In this document: piece by piece, positions 5,784-11,764 of the stretch
How positions within the stretch are numbered: the stretch's first letter is position 1
Layout: each line of letters begins with the position of its first letter
DNA from: a virus
IMG/VR virus record: IMGVR_UViG_3300047388_000258
Location: 1 to 47,869 of that record
Length of the DNA stretch: 47,869 bases
Strand: one strand, 5' to 3'
Position numbers and translations under genes: made by a program
Notes under the pieces: model-generated
Database searches by the model: none
What the model was told of the DNA's origin: nothing
What the model saw: the letters and a program-made list of their open reading frames with translations, nothing else

Positions 5784-6926
5784 GTGCGATTGAAGGCGGC
5801 ATTAGCCCTGTTATCCGTTCTTGTCCTGATCCTCGGCGGTGGCCTGTTTTTCGAGGCCACCGCATCCACCAGCAGCATCGCGCTCGCGCCGGGCACTACT
5901 ACGACCGCGGTCTGCCCCAACTCGTTGACCACCTCGAACAAGACGGCTCACAGCATCACGTTGAAGTGCGCGGCGAACAAGACACCACCGCCAACCACTA
6001 CGACCGTAGCCCCACCCACCACCACGACGGTCCCCGTAACGACCACCACTACCCCGCCGAGCACCACTACTTCGACACCGGTCAACGGCAACTGGCCCAC
6101 CGCAGCGGACACTGGGTCGAGCGGCACTTTGACTGACGTCACGCCGCCCACCGGGGAGCTGATCCTGGATCAGACCAACCAGGTGTTCGCGAACACGAGG
6201 GTGCACGGCACGGTCACCGTGCTGGGTTGCAACATCACCCTACGGAACGTAGAGGTGGATGCCAGCGAGCCGTACAACGGTAACGCGAGCCCAGACTTGT
6301 TCGCGGTGTGGCTCAAGGAAGACCCGTCGTGCTCGGTGACGCTGGACCACGTGTCGGTTTTGACGCCGGCCGGCCAGTACGCCACCGAGGCGGTGCGGGA
6401 CGCGTACGGCGGTCCTGCCACGGTGACGTCACTCAACGCTCAGGGCCAGCAGCTCGGCATGACGGTCGGCGTGGGAACCGTCGTGACCGACTCGTACATC
6501 GCGTTGGCCCCGACACTGCGCGGAGACCACAACGAAGACGTCCTGGACGACGGAACCACCAGCCTGACCTTGACGCACAACACGTTCCTCAACCCGAACG
6601 GCCAGACCTCGGCGTTGTCGCTGTTCACCGAGTTCGGCCCCAACTCGGACGTACTGGTCAAGGACAACTGGCTGGCGGGTGGTGGTTACACCTGCTACTG
6701 CGGCGACGGTGCCACCAGTAACAGTGGTGCTCCTGCTCCGTCATCCAACGTCAGCTTCGAGGACAACGTTTTCAGCGAGCAGTATTTCCCGACTGTGGGT
6801 GCTTTCGGCCCGGGTCGGGCGTACAACCCCGCAGGCGGCGGACAGTGGCTCAACAACGTCTACGCCCTCCCCGACGGTACGGTGACGACCCAGCAGGTGT
6901 CACAGCCGCCGTTGGATGGTAAGTAG
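5784..6926 (+). CDS. Secreted parallel beta-helix protein, lyase-like, with shared N-terminal module (380 aa)
   Basis: GTG 5784 is followed by a signal peptide (hydrophobic core LALLSVLVLILGGGLFF, cleavage near EATA). Residues about 28-62 repeat the two-Cys module of the previous protein (VCPNSLTTSNK then ITLKCAAN), followed by a Thr/Pro linker. From about residue 105 the sequence has coils of the right-handed beta-helix type (NTRVHGTVTVLGCNITLRNVEV, TLTHNTFLNP, VSFEDNVFSE), as in pectate-lyase-like enzymes and other polysaccharide-active proteins. Catalytic residues cannot be assigned by eye. It probably works with the GH114-like enzyme on extracellular polysaccharide. Confidence 0.7.
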   Translation: MRLKAALALLSVLVLILGGGLFFEATASTSSIALAPGTTTTAVCPNSLTTSNKTAHSITLKCAANKTPPPTTTTVAPPTTTTVPVTTTTTPPSTTTSTPVNGNWPTAADTGSSGTLTDVTPPTGELILDQTNQVFANTRVHGTVTVLGCNITLRNVEVDASEPYNGNASPDLFAVWLKEDPSCSVTLDHVSVLTPAGQYATEAVRDAYGGPATVTSLNAQGQQLGMTVGVGTVVTDSYIALAPTLRGDHNEDVLDDGTTSLTLTHNTFLNPNGQTSALSLFTEFGPNSDVLVKDNWLAGGGYTCYCGDGATSNSGAPAPSSNVSFEDNVFSEQYFPTVGAFGPGRAYNPAGGGQWLNNVYALPDGTVTTQQVSQPPLDGK

Positions 6927-6946
6927 GCGGGATATCGGGCGGGGGG

Positions 6947-6975
6947 TTGCGATGTGCCCCCCGCCATGGTAGCGT
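6947..6975 (+). promoter_or_regulatory. SigA-type leaderless promoter TTGCGA-N17-TAGCGT
   Basis: -35 TTGCGA (6947-6952), a 17-bp spacer and -10 TAGCGT (6970-6975) end six bases before GTG 6982. Among the leaderless sites it is one of the best matches, with the same TTGCG- start as the divergent promoter at 43787. Confidence 0.7.
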
Positions 6976-6981
6976 CGCAGT

Positions 6982-7212
6982 GTGAACGAAAACCCGCGTG
7001 ATACCGACCCGGACCTCGCGCGGCTGGACACAGACTACGACTCACCACCGACCCGAGAGAGGCCTGTTGTGGCTAAAGACAAGAAAGGCGACAGGACGGA
7101 CCCGAAGACGGGCGAGACCGTGTCGAAGAAGGACGTCAAGAAGGACGAACGGATGATCGAGGAGCTCCGGGAGATCCACAAGCAGGGTAAGAAGCCGGAG
7201 GCCCAGAAGTGA
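6982..7212 (+). CDS. Charged hypothetical protein, leaderless GTG start (76 aa)
   Basis: The product is rich in Lys, Asp, Glu and Arg (for example VAKDKKGDRTDPKTGE and SKKDVKKDERMIEELR) with no hydrophobic core, so it is probably disordered with a C-terminal helix. No ribosome-binding site precedes the GTG; the -10 box is six bases upstream. Function unknown. It overlaps the next gene by 4 bases (GTGA). Confidence 0.65.
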   Translation: MNENPRDTDPDLARLDTDYDSPPTRERPVVAKDKKGDRTDPKTGETVSKKDVKKDERMIEELREIHKQGKKPEAQK

Positions 7213-8177
7213 GCAAGGAAATCATCGTCTCCGACCATGCCCACGAGCTGATCGTCCGAGCGCTGGGCGAGCGGGCCATACGCAACAACCCCATAGGCGT
7301 GGACGAACTGCTGTTGGAGTGGGCCGTAGCCGATCAGGGGCGTAGTTCCGAGGACGTGGTCAGGCTGACCCACCCCTCGGCTTGGGATGCCCAGGAGCTG
7401 GCCAACACCAAGGCGGTTGAGGCCGAGTTCACCGAGCCGCCCAAGCCGACGTACCAGACGTACGATCTGCCTCAGTCGGTGTACCTGACGTACGAGCCGC
7501 CCAAGTCGGCGTACCAGACGCGGGATCTGCCCACGTGGGACATCGGCCAGGTCGAGTACTGCGTTCCGGCAGCGCCAACCAACCTGCCGGGCCAGAACGA
7601 CATCGCCGACGACGCTCCGTGGCACAGTGACGACTTCCCACCGGACCACACCGAGCCGGCCAACCAGCACGAAGACCCCGACCAGTTCACCAGCCCTGCA
7701 GACGTATCGGTCGGGGTAACACCTGCAGTTGAGCAGGCCAAGAAGCCTCGTCGCACCAAGGTTCAGATGGACGCCGTCCGAACGCTCGTGCGGGACGCGT
7801 ACATCGAGGCTCTGGGCAACGGCCGGTGGGCCGACGGTTGGCTGGCCGCTCACGAGGCCGCGTTGCTCGTGGCGGACGAGGAGGCCAAGAAGCACCGCCT
7901 CACGGCGGTTCAAGGACGCCAGGCGCTAACCGCAACGATGATCTCGGAGGAGCGGACCAAGTTCGACAACGACGCACACGTGATGCGGGAGCAGCACCCC
8001 ACCACTCTCGCCGAGAAGTACGACGATCTCGGCGGCAGTGACGGCATGGCTTCACACGTCGAGGAGCGTGAGCCCACCGGAGACCCGACCGAGTTCCAGG
8101 GTGTGTCGGAAGTTGTCGAACCGGTGGTTGTCGCTGGTACGGACGACGACATCTTCGCGCAGTTCCTCAACGGTTAG
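7209..8177 (+). CDS. Large hydrophilic protein with internal YxTY repeats (322 aa)
   Basis: GTG 7209 overlaps the preceding stop. Residues 1-65 look like a small helical domain (SDHAHELIVRALGERAIRNN). Residues about 75-108 hold three tandem repeats built on YQTYDLP, YLTYEPP and YQTRDLP (DNA about 7434-7531). An acidic Pro-rich linker follows, then a helical region (TKVQMDAVRTLVRDAYIEAL). No family is recognised. The acidic C-terminus ends DDDIFAQFLNG. It is cotranscribed with the 76-residue protein. Confidence 0.65.
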   Translation: MSKEIIVSDHAHELIVRALGERAIRNNPIGVDELLLEWAVADQGRSSEDVVRLTHPSAWDAQELANTKAVEAEFTEPPKPTYQTYDLPQSVYLTYEPPKSAYQTRDLPTWDIGQVEYCVPAAPTNLPGQNDIADDAPWHSDDFPPDHTEPANQHEDPDQFTSPADVSVGVTPAVEQAKKPRRTKVQMDAVRTLVRDAYIEALGNGRWADGWLAAHEAALLVADEEAKKHRLTAVQGRQALTATMISEERTKFDNDAHVMREQHPTTLAEKYDDLGGSDGMASHVEEREPTGDPTEFQGVSEVVEPVVVAGTDDDIFAQFLNG

Positions 8178-8180
8178 GAT
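8175..8180 (+). promoter_or_regulatory. -10 box TAGGAT six bases before the lysin GTG
   Basis: TAGGAT overlaps the stop codon of the preceding gene and ends six bases before GTG 8187. The -35 region (CTTCGC/TCTTCG) is weak. No ribosome-binding site is present before this GTG, which supports leaderless initiation. Confidence 0.5.
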
Positions 8181-8186
8181 GTAGCG

Positions 8187-9116
8187 GTGGCGATACTTCT
8201 GGACTACTCTGCCGGCCAGCTGTCCGGAGCAGCCGTGGCCAACGCTGGGGCTGCTGGGGTCATCCGCTATGGTGGCACCCCCGGACGCATCAAGAACACC
8301 ACACCGGGGGAAGTGGCCAGTCAGCACGCCGCCGGTCGTGAAGTTCACATGGTGTACGAAAACGGCACCTCGGACTTTTTGGGCGGCTACAACGCTGGCC
8401 GGATCAACGCTGCGGCTCTCGCCGCCGACGCCAGTCACTGTGGCGTCACGGGGTACTTGTTCATGTCTGCGGACCAGCATCTGTCATCAAGTCAGATCGG
8501 GGTGTGGCAGGCGTACGTAGACGGGGCACAGACCGTCTTGGGTGAGCGCGGCGGTGCCTACGGGTTCAGCGAAGCCCTTCTGGCAGTGCGCGGTGCCACG
8601 CACGTGTTCTGGCAGTCCGGCGCGCATCCGTCCGCCACCGGGACGTCGGGGTTCGTCAATGTGTGGCAGCGAAACAGCGGCCAGACTACGCTCACTGTCA
8701 GTGGCATTACCTGCGACATCAGCGATGTCCTCATCCCACTAGGAGACGAAGTGGCTCTCGATGCGAACGACGCCAACACCATCTGGTCGGCACCCGTGTG
8801 GTTCCACTACCCGGCCGGCCCGCTGGCCACGTGGCTGACCAGTGTCGGCTACACCGCCAATGCGGACGGATCTGTGGACGTTCGGAACGTCGGCGCGGGA
8901 GAACTGCTCAACGTCGCAGCCACCCGCATCGGTCTGATCGAGTCCCAGGTGGCCCAGCTGCTGGCTCGGCCGGCCGGTCAGACGGTCACCATCGACCCGA
9001 CCACACTGGTCCAGCCGATCGTGGATGCGCTCATCCCGCACCTGCCGGCGGCAGCGGACACCAACGCCATTGCCACGGCGGTCAAGAACACCATCCAGGC
9101 CCAGTTCAACAAGTAA
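8187..9116 (+). CDS. DUF1906 glycoside-hydrolase-like protein, candidate endolysin (309 aa)
   Basis: Residues 1-180 match the DUF1906 (Rv2525c-like) TIM-barrel pattern: LLDYSAGQLSGAAV, GVIRYGG, EVHMVYENGTSDFLGGYNAG and later YGFSEALLAV. Such domains occur as catalytic modules of actinophage lysins and as exported bacterial cell-wall proteins. The C-terminal 70 residues have a helical tail (RIGLIESQVAQLLARP, then LVQPIVDALIPHL) often seen on phage lysins. There is no signal peptide. The holin gene lies 200 bases downstream, which supports a lysis role. Its exact bond specificity is unknown. Confidence 0.65.
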   Translation: MAILLDYSAGQLSGAAVANAGAAGVIRYGGTPGRIKNTTPGEVASQHAAGREVHMVYENGTSDFLGGYNAGRINAAALAADASHCGVTGYLFMSADQHLSSSQIGVWQAYVDGAQTVLGERGGAYGFSEALLAVRGATHVFWQSGAHPSATGTSGFVNVWQRNSGQTTLTVSGITCDISDVLIPLGDEVALDANDANTIWSAPVWFHYPAGPLATWLTSVGYTANADGSVDVRNVGAGELLNVAATRIGLIESQVAQLLARPAGQTVTIDPTTLVQPIVDALIPHLPAAADTNAIATAVKNTIQAQFNK

Positions 9117-9295
9117 TGGACGTCTGGGCGAAGAACGAACCGCCTGTGGGGTCGATCGTGATGACCCAGGACGACCACATCGCGTATCAACGGGCCGAAT
9201 CGGGCTGGTACAGCGCCAGTCCGATTCGGATCAACGTGGCCACCAAGTGGAGCCACCTCCGCAACGGCGGAATCATCGTCGTACTCATCGGATAG
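9116..9295 (+). CDS. Small phage protein with GSIV...AYQR signature (59 aa)
   Basis: ATG at 9116 shares one base with the preceding stop (TAATG). The sequence PPVGSIVMTQDDHIAYQR, then GWYSASPI and WSHLRNGGIIVVLIG, parallels the 2998-3183 product position by position. The two are divergent copies of one family of unknown function located in opposite transcription units. Confidence 0.7.
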   Translation: MDVWAKNEPPVGSIVMTQDDHIAYQRAESGWYSASPIRINVATKWSHLRNGGIIVVLIG

Positions 9296-9314
9296 ATCTC
9301 AAGGAGACACTGAC

Positions 9315-9563
9315 ATGTCGTTTTCTTTCGGCAAGTACGCCAAGGCCATCGTCGCCGCGCTCATCGCCGGTCTGACCACCGCCCAGGTGGCGCTGGACTC
9401 GACTCATCCGGTCACCCTGACCCAGTGGGTCACCCTGGGCATTGGTGTCGCCCTGGCCATGTTGGGCGTCGCCGCGGTGCCCAACACTACCAAGACGCTC
9501 GCGGCGCCTCCGGCGGCACCCGTGGCGCCGCCGGTCCCTACCGAGCCCCCCACGGCACTGTGA
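9315..9563 (+). CDS. Holin (82 aa)
   Basis: ATG 9315 has an AAGGAG site. Two membrane segments are visible: about residues 8-27 (AKAIVAALIAGLTTAQVAL) and 37-55 (WVTLGIGVALAMLGVAAV), followed by a Pro/Ala-rich cytoplasmic tail. This size and topology, right after a lysin candidate, is typical of actinophage holins, which permeabilise the membrane at the timed end of infection. Its stop overlaps the next GTG (GTGA). Confidence 0.8.
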   Translation: MSFSFGKYAKAIVAALIAGLTTAQVALDSTHPVTLTQWVTLGIGVALAMLGVAAVPNTTKTLAAPPAAPVAPPVPTEPPTAL

Positions 9564-10069
9564 GCGGGTTCCAGGTCGTCTCCGAGGAGGAGTGGGAAGC
9601 CCGGGTCACGGCTCTGCACAGCGCTGTCGGCCTGGGCGGTCCACTGTCGTCCGCCATAACGGCGGCTGAAGAGATCTACAACTGGCTGACTCGCAATCGC
9701 CGTGCGAGTTCGATTACAATCAGCGTTGGTACCATCACTGAGCAGACCGGAGACAAAACCGTGGCCGTAACCCTGTCCGACACCCAGCAGGTCGTTCTCA
9801 CCGCCGAGGCCAAGGACGCCGCCGGCCTGGCCGTTGTCGAGCCCCAGACCTGGACGGTCGACAACACCGCCGTCGTGACCCTGGCCGTGTCCGAGGACAC
9901 CCAGACCGTCACCGTCGCAGCGACCAAGCCGCCGACCCTCGGTGAGGCTACCGTCACCCTGACCGACGGTGTGCGCACCGCGACGACTGTCATCACCGTG
10001 GTCGCCGGCGTGCCCCAGACCTTGGCGATCGTCGAAGGCACACCCACCGAGATCCCGCCGGGCGCGTAA
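9560..10069 (+). CDS. Ig-like fold protein with N-terminal helical segment (169 aa)
   Basis: GTG 9560 overlaps the holin stop. Residues 1-60 are helical (SEEEWEARVTALHSAVGLGG). The rest has the seven-strand character of bacterial Ig-like (Big_2) domains: QQVVLTAEAKDAAGLAV, QTWTVDNTAVVTLAV, TVTVAATKPPTLGEATVTL. Phage Ig-like domains usually sit on virion surfaces and bind carbohydrate weakly; its place in the lysis cassette makes the role here uncertain. Confidence 0.65.
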   Translation: MSGFQVVSEEEWEARVTALHSAVGLGGPLSSAITAAEEIYNWLTRNRRASSITISVGTITEQTGDKTVAVTLSDTQQVVLTAEAKDAAGLAVVEPQTWTVDNTAVVTLAVSEDTQTVTVAATKPPTLGEATVTLTDGVRTATTVITVVAGVPQTLAIVEGTPTEIPPGA

Positions 10070-10347
10070 TGCTCAACTGGTTGTTCTGGCTGTTCGGCCT
10101 GGGTAACGGGTCGAGCAGCCAGTACCTTTTCTGGTCCGGAATTGGGTCTGACTTGACTGAGCTGGCCATCGTGGGTGGCTTGATCACGATGGTCCGGCCT
10201 CGTAACTGCGAAATCCACCGATGTTGGCGGCTGGGCCGTCACCAGTCGGCCGCGGGCCACCGGTTGTGCCGCAAACACCACCCGGACGACGTGCTCACCG
10301 TCGAAGACGCACATGCAGCGCACGAAGCCGCACGGGACGCGCTGTGA
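10069..10347 (+). CDS. Small membrane protein of the lysis cassette (92 aa)
   Basis: ATG 10069 overlaps the preceding stop (TAATG). A hydrophobic N-terminus (MLNWLFWLFGL) and a second segment (LTELAIVGGLITMV) suggest membrane association. The C-terminal part holds CEIHRCWRLGRH and LCRKHHPDD, a Cys/His-rich arrangement that recurs in small proteins next to actinophage holins. Function unknown; an accessory lysis role is inferred from position. Confidence 0.65.
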   Translation: MLNWLFWLFGLGNGSSSQYLFWSGIGSDLTELAIVGGLITMVRPRNCEIHRCWRLGRHQSAAGHRLCRKHHPDDVLTVEDAHAAHEAARDAL

Positions 10348-10703
10348 CGACTCCGGTTCCTGATCCGACGCTGATGACCACGGCGCAGCTTTATCGCGAG
10401 GTGCAGCACATTCGGGAGCTGTACGACACCCGGCTTGAACAGCTAGATTTGAGGCTTGAGCAGCGTTTTCAGGCCCAGTCCAAGGCTCTGGACGCCGCTT
10501 TGTTGGCCGCTGACCTCAAGTCCGATGCCCTGTCTGACAAGATCGACACGTCGGCGGCCGAGACCAAGACCCTCGTCGGTACGCAGCGCGGGATGCAAAC
10601 CCAGCGCACCGAGTCTCGACTAAACACGGGGCAGGTGGTTCTTCTTGTCGGCCTGGCGATGTCGGTGGCTTTTTCCGTGTTGACCTTGGTTCTTCACCAC
10701 TGA
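10344..10703 (+). CDS. Coiled-coil protein with C-terminal membrane anchor, second holin candidate (119 aa)
   Basis: GTG 10344 overlaps the preceding stop. Residues about 15-60 form a heptad-like helix (LYREVQHIRELYDTRLEQL, then LRLEQRFQAQSKALDAALL). The C-terminus is a single membrane helix (VVLLVGLAMSVAFSVLTLVL). One-TM coiled-coil proteins following the holin are common in actinophages and may act as a holin partner or tail-tube-independent membrane protein; that is not certain. Confidence 0.7.
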   Translation: MTTPVPDPTLMTTAQLYREVQHIRELYDTRLEQLDLRLEQRFQAQSKALDAALLAADLKSDALSDKIDTSAAETKTLVGTQRGMQTQRTESRLNTGQVVLLVGLAMSVAFSVLTLVLHH

Positions 10704-10715
10704 CGTAGCGCTGTG

Positions 10716-10746
10716 TTGCCAACCTGTGCTAGGGTGGCAACACAGG
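10716..10746 (+). promoter_or_regulatory. Two interleaved inverted repeats around a -10 box
   Basis: TTGCCA (10716-10721) pairs with TGGCAA (10735-10740), and CCTGTG (10723-10728) pairs with CACAGG (10741-10746). Between them lies TAGGGT (10730-10735), a good -10 box. The arrangement looks like an operator over the promoter of the small DNA-binding gene at 10756, which could be autoregulated. Confidence 0.5.
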
Positions 10747-10755
10747 AGGTGTGAT

Positions 10756-10920
10756 GTGGCCACGCATGCGACGATTCCGGTCGATCACGACACCAAAGCC
10801 CGATTTATCCGGTACGTGTCAGCCCTACAAACCCAAGACGGTCGGCGCGTCACCCACAGTGAGGCAATAAACGAGCTGCTGACCCTCGCGGACCTCGTTC
10901 GGACCGGTCTCCCGGAGTAA
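10756..10920 (+). CDS. Small Arc/RHH-like protein (54 aa)
   Basis: GTG 10756 follows a strong GGAGGTGT site. The product begins MATHATIPVDHDTKARFIRYV, a strand then helix, and continues VTHSEAINELLTLADLV, a second helix, as in ribbon-helix-helix repressors. It stands directly upstream of the packaging genes behind an inverted-repeat promoter, so it may regulate late transcription. Assignment is by pattern only. Confidence 0.55.
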   Translation: MATHATIPVDHDTKARFIRYVSALQTQDGRRVTHSEAINELLTLADLVRTGLPE

Positions 10921-10953
10921 GCTCACAACACCGACTTACCGAGGGGAGGCGAC

Positions 10954-11505
10954 ATGGTCGAACAGGACCCTGATTTGGCTCTGATCAAGGTCAGCAACGC
11001 CGCCTGGGACCGTTACGACCAGTACGTTCGTGGGCGCTCGCCGAGGGCCATCGCTGCTGAGTACGGTATGACCATTCCGGCCGTCCAAGCAGAGCTGAAG
11101 GCTGTCACCCGGGCCATTCCGCAGGAGGCACTGGACGACGTCCGGCGCAAGCACCTGGAAGAGTTGGCGGCCATGACCAGCGGCATGTGGGAACTGTTCC
11201 ACAAGAAAGGCGCCCCGGTCACCTCGGGCAAGGACGGCGACGTCGTCTACGACCCGGAAGACAACGAGATCGTCCGGGACTACGCTCTGCGCCTGTCGGC
11301 CACCGACAAGATCCTCAAGATCCAGGAGCGCGCGGCCAAGCTACTCGGGTTGGACTCGGCTGTCAAGGTCGATGTAGCCGTCACGTCCAGCTCGGTGGAC
11401 GCCGACCTACAAGAACTGGCGGAACAGCTGGGTCTGAATAAGGTCCAGGCAGAATCACAGCGAGTGGGTGAGTTGGATGCAGGAGACACCAGCGTCGACG
11501 GGTGA
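10954..11505 (+). CDS. terS: Terminase small subunit (183 aa)
   Basis: ATG 10954 has a GGGGAGG site. The N-terminal part contains a helix-turn-helix (GRSPRAIAAEYGMTIPAVQAEL) for binding the packaging site. The middle is helical (LDDVRRKHLEELAAMTSGMW) and the C-terminal region (LSATDKILKIQERAAKLLG, then LQELAEQLGL) is typical of actinophage small terminases just before the large subunit. The subunit recognises phage DNA and hands it to the ATPase. Confidence 0.8.
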   Translation: MVEQDPDLALIKVSNAAWDRYDQYVRGRSPRAIAAEYGMTIPAVQAELKAVTRAIPQEALDDVRRKHLEELAAMTSGMWELFHKKGAPVTSGKDGDVVYDPEDNEIVRDYALRLSATDKILKIQERAAKLLGLDSAVKVDVAVTSSSVDADLQELAEQLGLNKVQAESQRVGELDAGDTSVDG

Positions 11506-11764
11506 GGGCATCGAAGATGCCCTTAACGACGCCATCGCGGACGTGATACTCATCCACGAGCAGGGTTTTGTCACGAAGTGGGTGTGTCTCATTGAGACTG
11601 TCGATTCCGAGGGTGAGCGGGGTGTATGGTCCTGCACTAGTGACAGCATGGCCCCGTGGGACATCTTGGGGTTGCTCCAGTACGCTACGGAAAAGGAAAA
11701 GCTGAACCTGGTGTTGAGTCGGACTCGTGAATTGGGCGAGGACGCTGATGGCGACGCAGGCTGA
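11468..11764 (+). CDS. Small protein between the terminase subunits (98 aa)
   Basis: GTG 11468 is used here; ATG 11477 is an equally possible start. The sequence (ALNDAIADVILIHEQGFVTKW, then GVWSCTSDSMAPWDILGLL) belongs to a small family common in actinophage operons, with no known activity. It overlaps the small terminase by 38 bases and the large terminase by 17, so it is translationally embedded in the packaging operon. Confidence 0.7.
   Translation: MSWMQETPASTGEGIEDALNDAIADVILIHEQGFVTKWVCLIETVDSEGERGVWSCTSDSMAPWDILGLLQYATEKEKLNLVLSRTRELGEDADGDAG

Noticed and set aside
9425-9559. Upstream extension of the Ig-like protein into the holin gene
   Set aside because: The extension overlaps the holin and has shadow composition; GTG 9560 with GTGA overlap is the natural start.
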